Shown here: positions 9,020 to 17,350 of the stretch, in pieces | Layout of the letters: each line of letters starts with the position of its first letter | How positions within the stretch are numbered: the first letter of the stretch is position 1 | Assembly (NCBI GenBank): GCA_022842595.1 | Contig: JALHPF010000009.1 | Coordinates: 62,001 to 126,000, forward strand | DNA: 64,000 nt | Source of the DNA: Rubrivivax sp. | GTDB lineage: Bacteria; Pseudomonadota; Gammaproteobacteria; Burkholderiales; Burkholderiaceae_C | Direction of reading: 5' to 3' | Made by a program: the position numbers and the translations under genes | Notes under the pieces: generated by a model | What the model was told of the DNA's origin: nothing | Seen by the model: the letters and a program-made list of their open reading frames with translations, nothing else | The model's database searches: none

Positions 9020-9813
9020 CGGCCGGCATCCAGGCCGACGGCCTGCGCGTCGACTACGGTGCCTTCACGGCGCTGGACGCCGTGTCGTTCAGCGTTCAAC
9101 CGGGTGAGAGCTTCGGCATCGTCGGCGAATCGGGCTCGGGCAAGTCCACGGTGCTGCGTGCACTGTGTGGCCTGGCGCCCTTGCGTGCGGGCACGGTGCG
9201 GCTGATCGGTACGGGCTCCATGGCCGACATGCCCGCGCCCGGCAGCAAGGCTTTCAGGCGCCAGGTGCAGATGGTGTTCCAGGACCCCTATGGCAGCCTG
9301 CACCCGCGCCAGATGGTCGACCGGATCCTGGCCGAGCCGCTGGCCATCCATGGCATCGGCGACGCCGAGGCGCGCATCCAGCAGGTGCTCGACGAAGTCG
9401 GTCTGGGGCAGGGCTTCCGATTCCGCTATCCGCACCAGCTGTCGGGCGGGCAGCGACAGCGTGTGGCCATCGCGCGCGCGCTGATCCTGGAGCCGCCCGT
9501 GCTGCTGCTCGACGAGCCCACCTCGGCGCTGGACGCTTCGGTGCAGGCCGAAGTGCTGAACCTGCTGGACAGCCTGCGTGAGAAGCGCGGCTTGACCTAC
9601 CTGATGGTCAGCCACGACCTCGCCGTCGTCACCCACCTGTGCCAGCGTCTCGTCGTGATGCGGCGCGGCCAGGTCGTGGAAGCCTTGGCTTCCAGCGACC
9701 TGGCCGCGCAGCGCGTGCAGACGGACTACACGCGCGGGCTGATGCAGGCTTCCGCCGGCTTTCAGCGCATGCCGGCTTCGAGCCGGGCCACTGCCGCTGC
9801 CGAGCGCGGGTGA
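9016..9813 (+). CDS. ABC transporter ATP-binding protein, DppF-like
   Basis: The second ATPase of the importer, 265 residues from GTG 9016, which overlaps the previous stop by 4 bp as elsewhere in this operon. GTG 9007 is an alternative giving three more residues. Walker A is GESGSGKST, signature LSGGQRQRV, Walker [16 protein letters not shown], and the switch His is in MVSHDLAVV. The C-terminus is shorter than standard DppF and lacks the usual 70-residue tail with the Cys cluster. Its last 52 bp overlap the 3' end of a convergent small exported-protein gene. Confidence 0.9.
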   Translation: MTAGIQADGLRVDYGAFTALDAVSFSVQPGESFGIVGESGSGKSTVLRALCGLAPLRAGTVRLIGTGSMADMPAPGSKAFRRQVQMVFQDPYGSLHPRQMVDRILAEPLAIHGIGDAEARIQQVLDEVGLGQGFRFRYPHQLSGGQRQRVAIARALILEPPVLLLDEPTSALDASVQAEVLNLLDSLREKRGLTYLMVSHDLAVVTHLCQRLVVMRRGQVVEALASSDLAAQRVQTDYTRGLMQASAGFQRMPASSRATAAAERG

Positions 9814-10094
9814 GCCGCCTGCTGGCTCAGCCAGAACGAGCCGCTGTCTTCGCCGACCATCGCCCGCGACTCTTCGGTGCTGACGCCGCCGCGGGCATCG
9901 CGCTTGAGCATCGCCGCCGCTGCGGCCACACGTTGCGCGGCGGCCTGCTCGGCGGTGGGCTGGCTGGCCGCCGGCTTGGCGGCTTTCAGCAGGTCCTGGT
10001 CGGGATGGCCGAAGTCGAAGTCGCCGGCGCTCGCGCTGGTGGCAAGGCCCAGGGTCAGGGCCAGGGCGAAGGTGCTCAGGGTGATGGTCTTCAT
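9762..10094 (-). CDS. small exported protein, EDSGSFW paralogue A
   Basis: A 110-residue protein of unknown function. It has a clear Sec signal peptide (MKTITLSTFALALTLGLATSASA) with the mature protein beginning GDFDFGHPDQDLL, so it is probably periplasmic. The C-terminal half carries VSTEESRAMVGEDSGSFWLSQQ, which recurs almost unchanged in the neighbouring gene at 10154-10471. Ala-rich stretches lie between. No catalytic or metal-binding pattern is visible. The two genes are same-strand tandem paralogues, 60 bp apart. The 3' end overlaps the convergent ABC ATPase gene by 52 bp. Confidence 0.75.
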   Translation of the reverse strand: MKTITLSTFALALTLGLATSASAGDFDFGHPDQDLLKAAKPAASQPTAEQAAAQRVAAAAAMLKRDARGGVSTEESRAMVGEDSGSFWLSQQAAHPRSAAAVARLEAGMR

Positions 10095-10153
10095 GGTGTT
10101 TCCTCGATGGGCCAGGTTGGCATGTCTGTCAGTGATCGGTGGCGTGCGGTGCT

Positions 10154-10471
10154 TCAGCGCTGGATGGCTGCGGCGCGCGCCATCGTGGTGGCCCCCGGCT
10201 TGGCCTGCTGCTGGGCCATCCAGAACGAGCCGCTGTCCTCGGCCACCAGGGCGCGGGACTCTTCGGTGCTGACGCTTTCACGCGGGCTGCGGACCGGACG
10301 CGGTGCGCTGACCACGATGCGCTGGCCGGCGGCGTGCTTCTGTGCCTGGGCTTCGGCAAAGGCGGGGTAGGCGTCCTCGAAGTCGCCGGCGTGGGCGGCG
10401 GTGGCCAGGCCCAGCGACAGAGCCAGGGTCACGGACGAAGCGAAGGCGTTCAGGGCGTTGGTGGTCTTCAT
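10154..10471 (-). CDS. small exported protein, EDSGSFW paralogue B
   Basis: A 105-residue protein from ATG 10471, chosen because it begins a signal peptide (ALNAFASSVTLALSLGLATAAHA) followed by GDFEDAYPAF. An upstream in-frame ATG at 10585 would add 38 charged residues in front of the signal and is rejected. The C-terminal VSTEESRALVAEDSGSFWMAQQ is the same module as in the downstream paralogue, and both mature proteins start with GDF. No family with a known function is recognised. The 214 bp between this gene and the TetR gene hold its promoter and nothing else that can be named. Confidence 0.75.
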   Translation of the reverse strand: MKTTNALNAFASSVTLALSLGLATAAHAGDFEDAYPAFAEAQAQKHAAGQRIVVSAPRPVRSPRESVSTEESRALVAEDSGSFWMAQQQAKPGATTMARAAAIQR

Positions 10472-10684
10472 GATGGTTCCTCTTGGCGCATCCCGGTGGT
10501 TGGATGGAACCTGGCCTTCGGATGCTGGCAGGCCGGGTTCCTTTGCTGTTTTCCGCTTGGGGCCGGTGGCCACTCGCTTCAACATGGAACCCAGTGTCTC
10601 GGCGCAGCCGAATCCGCGCGCTGGCCTGTGTCACAGGCAGCAGGCGACAAATTCACAGGCGCCGTGGCGGCACCCGGCAGGGCT

Positions 10685-11362
10685 TCAAGCCGGCTGGTAC
10701 GAGCCCGCCAGGCGGTGCAGGTGAGCGCGCGAGGCGGGCTCCAGATACGGCAGCAGCAGGCTCAGCACGTGGTACGCGCCGCGCGCCACCGAGCCTGCGG
10801 CACTGTCGGCTTCGAGCGCCTTGCGCGGCTCGCGCACGTATTCGAAGCTGAGCCAGTAGGTCAGCACCACCACCATCGCGGTCGACACCGGCGCAGCTTC
10901 GACGCCGGTGATCTGCACGACGCCACTGCGCGACAGGCCGTCGAGCAGGCCCTGCACCGCACGCGTCTTGTTCTTCAGCACGAACTGGAAATGGGTCTCG
11001 AGCCGGCGGTTCTTGCTGAGCAGGTCGTTCAGGTCGCGGTACAGGAAGCGGTACTGCCAGATCAGCTCGAACAGCATGTGGAAGAAGAGCCAGGCGTCCT
11101 CGACGTTCTCGACACCGTCGGCCGCTGCCAGCAGCTCGTTCAAGGCCGCTTCGAAGCGGTTGAACAGCGTGTTGATCAGCTCGTCCTTGGCCGGGTAGTG
11201 GTAGTACAGGTTGCCCGGGCTGATGCGCATCTCGGCCGAGATCAGCGTGGTGCTGACGTTGGGCTCGCCGAAGCGGTTGAACAGGTCCAGCGTCACTTCC
11301 AGGATGCGTTCAGCGGTGCGGCGCGGCTTTTTCGTGTTCGGGGCTCGGGTGGCGGCTGGCAT
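10685..11362 (-). CDS. TetR/AcrR family transcriptional regulator
   Basis: A 225-residue TetR-type repressor. The helix-turn-helix occupies roughly residues 14-60 (RTAERILEVTLDLFNRFGEPNVSTTLIS, then EMRISPGNLYYHYPAKDELI), with the family hallmark NLYYHYPAK in the recognition helix region. The rest is a helical ligand domain rich in Leu, Phe and Tyr. ATG 11362 is used because the earlier in-frame ATG at 11476 lies inside the divergent ABC gene. It is divergent from an ABC-2 exporter 58 bp away, so it probably controls that exporter and itself. Confidence 0.9.
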   Translation of the reverse strand: MPAATRAPNTKKPRRTAERILEVTLDLFNRFGEPNVSTTLISAEMRISPGNLYYHYPAKDELINTLFNRFEAALNELLAAADGVENVEDAWLFFHMLFELIWQYRFLYRDLNDLLSKNRRLETHFQFVLKNKTRAVQGLLDGLSRSGVVQITGVEAAPVSTAMVVVLTYWLSFEYVREPRKALEADSAAGSVARGAYHVLSLLLPYLEPASRAHLHRLAGSYQPA

Positions 11363-11420
11363 GGTCAAAGCATTCTTGCATCGGCCCGGGTGCGAGGGGC
11401 TGCCTACAATCCCGGCCCCT

Positions 11421-12371
11421 ATGCCCTTGATCCCCTCCGACGGCTGCCCTGCCGTCCGCTTCGACCAGGTCAGCAAGACCTACACCGGCGCCCGTGGCAC
11501 CTTCCGTGCGCTCGACAGCGTGTCTTTCGAGATCGCGCAAGGCGAGTTCTTCGGCCTGCTCGGCCCCAACGGTGCCGGCAAGACCACGCTCATCTCGATC
11601 CTGGCCGGGCTGGCCAGCGCCAGCAGCGGCCGCGTCACGGTGATGGGCCACGACGTCGTGGCCGACTACGCCGCCGCGCGCCGGGCCCTGGGCATCGTGC
11701 CGCAGGAGCTGGTGTTCGACCCTTTCTTCACCGTGCGCGAGTCGTTGCGCATTCAAAGCGGCTACTTCGGCGTGAAGAACAACGAAGCCTGGATCACCGA
11801 GTTGCTGGAACAGCTGGGCCTGGCCGACAAGGCCAAGGCCAACATGCGGCAGCTGTCGGGCGGCATGAAGCGGCGCGTGCTGGTGGCCCAGGCCCTGGTG
11901 CACCGGCCGCCCGTCATCGTGCTGGACGAACCCACCGCGGGCGTGGACGTGGAACTGCGCCAGACGCTGTGGCACTTCATCTCGCGCCTGAACCGCGAAG
12001 GCCACACCGTGCTGCTGACCACGCATTACCTGGAAGAAGCCGAGGCGCTGTGCGGCCGCATCGCGATGCTCAAGCAGGGCAGGGTGGTGGCGCTGGATCG
12101 CACCGCCAACCTGCTGGCCGGCACCGCCAGCACGATGCTGCGCTTCAAGACCGACAGCGCCCTGCCGCCGGCGCTGCAGGCCCAGGCGCGCATCACCGGC
12201 CGCAGCGTGCAGATCACCGCGCGCGACGCGGCCGAGGTCGAACACCTGCTGGCCACGCTGCGCGCGGCAGGCGTGAAGGTCGAGGACCTGGAGATCGGCC
12301 GCGCCGACCTGGAGGACGTGTTCCTCGAGATCATGGAAGGCACGGCCGCCGTCGCGCAGGGGGCCGCATGA
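11421..12371 (+). CDS. ABC-2 type transporter ATP-binding protein (YadG-like)
   Basis: A 316-residue ATPase of the drug/polysaccharide export class. Walker A is GPNGAGKTTLI, signature LSGGMKRRVLVAQAL, Walker B VIVLDEPTAGVDVELRQ, and the switch His is in TTHYLEEAEALCGR. The PTAGVD-plus-HYLEEAE combination and the C-terminal ferredoxin-like extension resemble E. coli YadG. A TACAAT hexamer at 11405-11410 sits 10 nt before the ATG and may be a -10 box giving a very short leader. Overlaps the permease gene by 4 bp. Divergent from a TetR gene. Confidence 0.9.
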   Translation: MPLIPSDGCPAVRFDQVSKTYTGARGTFRALDSVSFEIAQGEFFGLLGPNGAGKTTLISILAGLASASSGRVTVMGHDVVADYAAARRALGIVPQELVFDPFFTVRESLRIQSGYFGVKNNEAWITELLEQLGLADKAKANMRQLSGGMKRRVLVAQALVHRPPVIVLDEPTAGVDVELRQTLWHFISRLNREGHTVLLTTHYLEEAEALCGRIAMLKQGRVVALDRTANLLAGTASTMLRFKTDSALPPALQAQARITGRSVQITARDAAEVEHLLATLRAAGVKVEDLEIGRADLEDVFLEIMEGTAAVAQGAA

Positions 12372-13123
12372 ACGGCGTCGGCACCCTGTTCCGCAAGGAA
12401 ATCCTTCGCTTCTGGAAGGTCGCGTTCCAGACCGTGGCCGCACCGGTGATGACGGCCGTGCTGTACCTGCTGATCTTCGGCCATGTGCTGGAGGACAAGG
12501 TCGAGGTCTTCCCCGGCGTGGGCTACACCAGCTTCCTGATTCCCGGCCTGGTGATGATGAGCGTGCTGCAGAACGCCTTTGCCAACAGCAGCAGTTCGCT
12601 GGTGCAGAGCAAGATCACCGGCAATCTGGTGTTCCTGCTGGTCACGCCGCTGTCGCACCGGGCCTGGTTCACGGCCTACGTGGGCGCCTCGGTGGTGCGC
12701 GGGCTGGTGGTGGGCACCGGCGTGTTCCTGGTCACCGCCTGGTTCGCGCCGTTGCGCCTGGCCGAGCCCTGGTGGGCCATCACCTTCGCCGTGCTGGGCG
12801 CGGGCATGCTCGGTTCACTGGGGCTGATCGCCGGCCTGTGGGCCGACAAGTTCGACCAGATGGCGGCCTTCCAGAACTTCATCATCATGCCGATGACGTT
12901 TCTGTCGGGCGTGTTCTATTCGGTGCACTCGCTGCCGGGCGTCTGGCAGACCATCAGCCATCTGAACCCTTTCTTCTACATGATCGACGGCTTCCGCCGC
13001 GGCTTCTTCGGCGTCAGCGATGTCTCGCCGTGGTTCAGCCTGGCCGTGGTGGGGGCCAGTTTCCTGGTCGTGGCCGGCATCACGCTGCGCCTGCTGGCCA
13101 CCGGCTACAAGCTGCGCAGCTGA
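12368..13123 (+). CDS. ABC-2 type transporter permease (YadH-like)
   Basis: A six-helix inner-membrane permease of 251 residues. It starts with the amphipathic FRKEILRFWKVAFQTVAAPVMTAVLYLLIFG typical of YadH-like proteins and contains the ABC-2 motif region FLSGVFYSVHSLPGVWQTISHLNPFFYMIDGFRRGFFG. It forms an exporter with the upstream ATPase (4-bp overlap). The substrate is unknown; the TetR neighbour suggests an inducible efflux role. In relatives this pair commonly precedes bolA-murA-his genes, and here a ClpP-like gene intervenes. Confidence 0.9.
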   Translation: MNGVGTLFRKEILRFWKVAFQTVAAPVMTAVLYLLIFGHVLEDKVEVFPGVGYTSFLIPGLVMMSVLQNAFANSSSSLVQSKITGNLVFLLVTPLSHRAWFTAYVGASVVRGLVVGTGVFLVTAWFAPLRLAEPWWAITFAVLGAGMLGSLGLIAGLWADKFDQMAAFQNFIIMPMTFLSGVFYSVHSLPGVWQTISHLNPFFYMIDGFRRGFFGVSDVSPWFSLAVVGASFLVVAGITLRLLATGYKLRS

Positions 13124-13158
13124 TGGCCATAATCAACCGAATTCCCTTGGAGCACCGC

Positions 13159-13764
13159 ATGCAGACCATCACCAACGCCAGCGAAGACAAGCCGTCGAAG
13201 AACGCCAAGGACGGCGCCGCCGAAGGCCAGGAAGCCCAGCTGCTGTTCAAGTCGCGTTTCGTCATGGTGTTCGGCGAGATCGACGACAAGATGGCCCGCG
13301 CCACCTGCGCCCGCCTGATCGCCCTGTCGCAGGAGTCGGACGCGCCGATCCACATGCTCGTCAGCAGCCCCGGCGGGCATGTCGAGAGCGGCGACGCCAT
13401 CCACGACATGATCCGCTTCGTGCGCGCCCCGGTCACCACCGTCGGCACGGGCTGGGTGGCCAGTGCCGGCACGCATATCTTCCTGGCACCGCCGGCTGAC
13501 CGCCGCGTGTGCCTGCCGAACACGCGTTTCATGATCCACCAGCCCGCGGGGGGTGCCGGCGGCCAGGCCACCGACATCGCCATCCAGGCCAAGGAAATCA
13601 TCAAGACGCGTGCCCGCATCGCCGCCATCGTCGCCCGCCAGACCGGCCAGAAGCTCGAGAAGGTGTTGGCCGACATGGAGCGCGACTACTGGATGAGCGC
13701 CGAAGAGGCCACCACCTACGGCATCGTCGCGCGGGTGATCGAGCGCCAGGCAGATCTGGCATGA
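13159..13764 (+). CDS. ClpP-family serine peptidase, orphan paralogue
   Basis: A 201-residue ClpP-like peptidase. The triad is intact: Ser102 in GWVASAGTH, His127 in FMIHQP and Asp176 in MERDYWMS, with the SSPGGHVESGDAIHDMI strand-helix region before it. ATG 13159 is preferred because GGAG lies 6 nt upstream; ATG 13123, overlapping the permease stop, would add 12 residues. No ClpX or ClpA gene is adjacent, so it is probably a second ClpP rather than the housekeeping one, which normally sits in tig-clpP-clpX. The N-terminus (SKNAKDGAAEGQEAQ) is longer and more hydrophilic than in standard ClpP. Confidence 0.85.
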   Translation: MQTITNASEDKPSKNAKDGAAEGQEAQLLFKSRFVMVFGEIDDKMARATCARLIALSQESDAPIHMLVSSPGGHVESGDAIHDMIRFVRAPVTTVGTGWVASAGTHIFLAPPADRRVCLPNTRFMIHQPAGGAGGQATDIAIQAKEIIKTRARIAAIVARQTGQKLEKVLADMERDYWMSAEEATTYGIVARVIERQADLA

Positions 13765-13822
13765 GCGCGCCGGGCCGTTCCCAAGCGATCGCCCCGGAGC
13801 GCGAAGCGCGGAGGATCAGCCA

Positions 13823-14083
13823 ATGAGCGACCCCAGCCCGGGCGAGGTGCGCGACTTCATCGCTGCTGGCCTGCCCTGCACCCACCTCGAAGTCGAGGGC
13901 GACGGCCGGCACTTCTTTGCCACCATCGTCTCGGCCGAGTTCGAGGGCCTGTCGCGCGTGCGCCGCCACCAGCGCGTCTATTCGGCCCTGGGCGATAGAA
14001 TGCGCGAGCAAATTCATGCCTTGTCGATGAAGACCCTGACCCCCAGCGAATACGCGGCGCCTGCCGCCGGCCACCACGCCTGA
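13823..14083 (+). CDS. BolA/IbaG family protein
   Basis: A small 86-residue BolA-like protein. The core HLEVEGDGRHFFATIVSAEFEGLSRVRRHQRVYSALGDRM contains the BolA signature (strand-helix with RHQRVYxxL) and the invariant His that can ligate Fe-S clusters together with a monothiol glutaredoxin. The C-terminal ALSMKTLTPSEY is typical of the IbaG branch, usually found immediately upstream of murA. Here murA is missing and hisG follows 54 bp later. Confidence 0.9.
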   Translation: MSDPSPGEVRDFIAAGLPCTHLEVEGDGRHFFATIVSAEFEGLSRVRRHQRVYSALGDRMREQIHALSMKTLTPSEYAAPAAGHHA

Positions 14084-14137
14084 ACCAACCCGGTGCGGGG
14101 CCGTGGTGGCTGCGCGCCACCACTTTCCTGACACCCG

Positions 14138-14815
14138 GTGATCACACTCGCTTTATCCAAGGGACGCATCTTCGACGACACCCTGCCGCTGCTGCGCGCA
14201 GCCGGTGTCGAGGTGCTGGAAGACCCCGAGAAGAGCCGCAAGCTCATCCTTCGCACCAGCCGCGATGACGTGCGCGTGGTGCTGGTGCGGGCCAGCGACG
14301 TGCCCACCTACGTCCAGCATGGCGGCGCCGACCTGGGCGTCGCCGGGCACGACGTGCTGCTCGAACACACGCACGAACTCGCGAACGGGGGGACAGGCGG
14401 CGCCGTCGGCCTGTACCGCCCGGTGGACCTGGGCATCGCCCGCTGTCGCATGAGCGTGGCCACGCGTGCCGGCTTCGACTATGCCGCTGCCGCCCGCCAT
14501 GGCGCGCGCATCCGCGTGGCCACGAAGTACACGCACATCGCCCGCGAGCATTTCGCGACGAAGGGCATGCACGTCGACCTGATCAAGCTCTACGGCTCGA
14601 TGGAGCTGGCGCCGCTGACCGGCCTGGCCGACGCCATCGTCGACCTGGTGTCCACCGGCAGCACGTTGAAGGCCAACCATCTGGTCGAGGTCGAGCACAT
14701 CATGGACATCTCGGCGCGGCTGGTGGTGAACCCGGCATCGCTGAAGCTCAAGCAGGACCGGCTGCGGGCGTTGATCGACGCCTTCGATGCCGCATCGAAA
14801 GGGGTGGTGGCATGA
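14138..14815 (+). CDS. hisG: ATP phosphoribosyltransferase, short form
   Basis: First enzyme of histidine synthesis, joining ATP and PRPP. At 225 residues it is the short HisG form lacking the C-terminal regulatory domain, so it should need HisZ, which is not in this window. Signatures: [52 protein letters not shown] and the PRPP loop [26 protein letters not shown]. Translation begins at GTG 14138. It overlaps hisD by 4 bp (ATGA). Confidence 0.96.
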   Translation: MITLALSKGRIFDDTLPLLRAAGVEVLEDPEKSRKLILRTSRDDVRVVLVRASDVPTYVQHGGADLGVAGHDVLLEHTHELANGGTGGAVGLYRPVDLGIARCRMSVATRAGFDYAAAARHGARIRVATKYTHIAREHFATKGMHVDLIKLYGSMELAPLTGLADAIVDLVSTGSTLKANHLVEVEHIMDISARLVVNPASLKLKQDRLRALIDAFDAASKGVVA

Positions 14816-16602
14816 GCGTGGTGAAGATGCATCGGCTGTCGACGACAGACGCCGGCTTCGAGACCGATTTCGAGCGCCTGCGCCACTGGTCGGCCGAGAC
14901 CGATGCCGCCATCGAGACGCGCGTGGCCGAGATCATTGCCGACGTGCGCGCCCGCGGCGACGCGGCGGTGCTGGAGTACACCGCGCGCTTCGACCGTCTG
15001 CAGGCGGCGAGCGTGGCCGCGCTGGAAATCGGTGCCGCCGAATTGCGCGCCGCCTACGACGCCATTCCCACGGCCCAACGCGCCGCGCTGGAAAACGCCG
15101 CCGAACGTGTCCGCAGCTACCACCTGCGGCAGCTGGATGCCAGCAGCCGCAGCTGGCAATACCGTGACCGCGACGGCAGCCTGCTGGGCCAGAAGGTCAC
15201 GCCGCTGGACCGCGTGGGCATCTACGTGCCGGGTGGCCGGGCAGCCTACCCCAGCAGCGTGCTGATGAACGCCATCCCGGCCCAGGTGGCCGGTGTCGGC
15301 GAGATCGTGATGGTCGTCCCCACGCCAGGCGGCGAGAAGAACGCGCTCGTGCTGGCTGCGGCGCATGTGGCCGGCGCGCACCGCGTGTTCACGATCGGTG
15401 GCGCCCAGGCGGTGGCCGCGCTCGCCTATGGCACGGCCACGGTGCCGCGTGTGGACAAGATCACCGGCCCGGGCAACGCCTATGTCGCCAGCGCCAAGCG
15501 GCGCGTTTTCGGGCAGGTGGGCATCGACATGATCGCCGGGCCCAGCGAGATCCTGGTGCTGGCCGACGGCACCGTTCCGGCCGACTGGGTGGCGATGGAC
15601 CTCTTCAGCCAGGCCGAGCACGACACGCTGGCGCAGAGCATCCTGCTGTGCCCGGATGCTGCCTACATCGCCGCCGTGCAGGCCGCCATCGACCGGCTGC
15701 TGCCCGAGATGCCGCGTGCCAAGATCATCCGCGCGTCACTCGAAGGCCGCGGCGCGCTGATCCAGACGCGTTCGATGGAAGAGGCCTGCGAGATCAGCAA
15801 CCGCCTGGCGCCCGAGCACCTGGAAGTGATGTCGGCCGAGCCCGGCCGCTGGGAACCGCTGCTGCGCCATGCCGGTGCCATCTTCCTGGGCGGCTTCACC
15901 AGCGAAAGCCTGGGCGACTACTGCGCCGGGCCGAACCACGTTCTGCCGACCTCGGGCACCGCGCGCTTCAGCTCGCCGCTGGGCGTGTACGACTTCGTCA
16001 AGCGCAGCAGCCTGATCCAGGTGACGCAGGCCGGCGCCAACCTGCTGGGCCCGGTTGCGGCCGAGCTGGCCTATGGCGAAGGCCTGCAGGCCCACGCCCG
16101 CGCAGCCGAAATGCGCGTGCAGCCGGCCGCGGCCGAGTTGCCCAAGGCCGTGGCGTTCAGCGTGCGCCCGGTCGACGCGTTGAACCTGGCCGCGGTGATG
16201 AAGCTGGAAGTGGCCGCCGGCCAGCGCCGTTTCGTCGCCACCGTGCCGGTGTCGTTGGCGCAGGTGGCCTACGAACCTGCCGGCCGCGCAGTGGCGATGT
16301 TCGACGGCGAGGAAGCGGTCGGGATGATGCTGCTTTACGACGCTCGGATGGACAAGGACAAGCCCGACGAGCAGCTGTACGTCTGGCGCCTGCTGGTCGA
16401 CGCGCGCCACCAAGGCCGCGGGTACGGCCGGCTGGCCCTGCAATGGGTGGCCGACGAAGCGCGGCGGCTGGGGCTGAAGACAGTCGGACTGTCCCATGTG
16501 GACCTGCCCGGCGGGCCGGCCGGCTTCTACGCGAAGCTGGGCTATCGCTACACCGGCGAAGTGGACGACGGTGAGCTGAAGATGGCTTTGCCGCTGGATT
16601 GA
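14812..16602 (+). CDS. hisD: histidinol dehydrogenase with C-terminal GNAT acetyltransferase domain
   Basis: A single 596-residue reading frame. Residues 1-436 are a complete HisD, which oxidises histidinol to histidine with two NAD+. Zinc and catalytic residues are in [40 protein letters not shown] and [13 protein letters not shown]. HisD normally ends at about this point. A short Ala/Pro linker follows, then about 150 residues of a GNAT N-acetyltransferase with [21 protein letters not shown], whose acetyl-CoA loop is Q534-G-R-G-Y-G539, and [14 protein letters not shown]. The GNAT part resembles diamine/spermidine acetyltransferases. No stop or frame change separates the parts. The stop codon lies inside the -35 box of the next promoter. 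Confidence 0.93.
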   Translation: MSVVKMHRLSTTDAGFETDFERLRHWSAETDAAIETRVAEIIADVRARGDAAVLEYTARFDRLQAASVAALEIGAAELRAAYDAIPTAQRAALENAAERVRSYHLRQLDASSRSWQYRDRDGSLLGQKVTPLDRVGIYVPGGRAAYPSSVLMNAIPAQVAGVGEIVMVVPTPGGEKNALVLAAAHVAGAHRVFTIGGAQAVAALAYGTATVPRVDKITGPGNAYVASAKRRVFGQVGIDMIAGPSEILVLADGTVPADWVAMDLFSQAEHDTLAQSILLCPDAAYIAAVQAAIDRLLPEMPRAKIIRASLEGRGALIQTRSMEEACEISNRLAPEHLEVMSAEPGRWEPLLRHAGAIFLGGFTSESLGDYCAGPNHVLPTSGTARFSSPLGVYDFVKRSSLIQVTQAGANLLGPVAAELAYGEGLQAHARAAEMRVQPAAAELPKAVAFSVRPVDALNLAAVMKLEVAAGQRRFVATVPVSLAQVAYEPAGRAVAMFDGEEAVGMMLLYDARMDKDKPDEQLYVWRLLVDARHQGRGYGRLALQWVADEARRLGLKTVGLSHVDLPGGPAGFYAKLGYRYTGEVDDGELKMALPLD

Positions 16603-16627
16603 CACGAAGTTCGTGCAGCACTAAGAT
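16599..16627 (+). promoter_or_regulatory. sigma70 promoter with internal palindrome, toxin-antitoxin pair
   Basis: A near-consensus promoter: -35 TTGACA at 16599-16604, a 17-bp spacer, and -10 TAAGAT at 16622-16627. The spacer start contains a perfect 13-bp palindrome, CACGAAGTTCGTG, at 16603-16615. A second inverted pair, AACAC at 16632-16636 and GTGTT at 16644-16648, lies between the -10 and the antitoxin ATG at 16666. RHH antitoxins usually repress their own promoter by binding such palindromes. The -35 overlaps the stop codon of hisD-GNAT. The promoter could also feed hisC and the genes beyond. Confidence 0.75.
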
Positions 16628-16665
16628 CTTGCAACACGAAACCAGTGTTCCGCTGTGGGTCGAGC

Positions 16666-16911
16666 ATGAAGAACGTCACCGTCACGATGGAAGAAAGCGT
16701 CGCCGACTGGGCGCGCATGGAAGCCGCGCGCCGCAACACCAGCGTGTCGCGGCTGGTGGGCGAATTGCTGGCCGAGAAGATGCGCCACGACGATGCCTAC
16801 GAGCGAGCGATGAACGAATGGCTGCAGCGTGACCTGCGCTTTGTTTCCGACGGCAGCCCCTACCCGAAGCGCGACGAAATCTATGCCGAGCGTCTCGACC
16901 GTTTTCGTTGA
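16666..16911 (+). CDS. ribbon-helix-helix antitoxin-like protein
   Basis: An 81-residue protein starting MKNVTVTMEESVADWARMEAARRN, a typical ribbon strand plus first helix, then SVSRLVGELLAEKM as second helix. The C-terminal half (ERAMNEWLQRDLRFVSDGSPYPKRDEIYAERL) is the expected flexible toxin-binding part. It overlaps the PIN-domain gene by 29 bp, a classic VapBC-type arrangement. It should neutralise the toxin and, as a dimer, bind the palindrome in its promoter. The pair sits between hisD and hisC. Confidence 0.85.
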   Translation: MKNVTVTMEESVADWARMEAARRNTSVSRLVGELLAEKMRHDDAYERAMNEWLQRDLRFVSDGSPYPKRDEIYAERLDRFR

Positions 16912-17350
16912 CACCAACGTCCTGCTCTACAGCGAGGACCGCGCCGACGAAGCCAAGCACCAGGCCGCCCGCGCCTGGCTGCGTGTGCTCTGGTCCAGCC
17001 GCCGCGGCCGGCTCAGCAGTCAGGTGCTGCACGAGTTCTACGTCAACGCCACGCGCAAGTTGCACCCGCCCTTGCCCGCCGGTGATGCCCGCGCCGAGGT
17101 GCGGCGCTACCAGCGCTGGCAGCCCTGGCCCGTGGACCATGCCACCGTGGAAACCGCCTGGGCGGTGGAAAGCCGCTTCGGCCTGAGCTACTGGGACGCG
17201 CTGATGGTGGCCGCCGCCGTGCAACAGGGCTGCGACCTGCTGCTGACCGAAGACCTGCAGCATGGCCAGCAGATCGACGGCGTGCGCATCGTCAACCCGT
17301 TCATCGACGGCCCCGAGTTGCTTGACAAGCCCGTGGACACCCCCGCATGA
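16883..17350 (+). CDS. PIN-domain toxin, VapC-like ribonuclease
   Basis: A 155-residue PIN-domain nuclease. The acidic metal-binding residues are present: Asp in VFVDTNVLLY, Glu in QVLHEFYVNA, Asp in LSYWDALMVAAA and Asp in LLTEDLQHGQ. VapC toxins cut specific RNAs, often tRNAs, to stop growth when the labile antitoxin is lost. ATG 16883 begins the PIN fold directly; an in-frame ATG at 16829 would run deeper into the antitoxin gene. It overlaps hisC by 4 bp (ATGA), so this toxin gene is translationally coupled to a biosynthetic gene. Confidence 0.88.
   Translation: MPSVSTVFVDTNVLLYSEDRADEAKHQAARAWLRVLWSSRRGRLSSQVLHEFYVNATRKLHPPLPAGDARAEVRRYQRWQPWPVDHATVETAWAVESRFGLSYWDALMVAAAVQQGCDLLLTEDLQHGQQIDGVRIVNPFIDGPELLDKPVDTPA

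Noticed and set aside
10485..10684. Small coding frames in the gap between the exported protein and the TetR gene
   Set aside because: Frames here lack ribosome-binding sites and recognisable sequence; the gap is best read as promoter region.
16120..17350. GNAT domain as a TacT/AtaT-type toxin paired with the RHH antitoxin
   Set aside because: The GNAT sequence resembles diamine acetyltransferases, it is fused to HisD upstream of the RHH gene, and the RHH gene has its own promoter and a proper PIN toxin partner.
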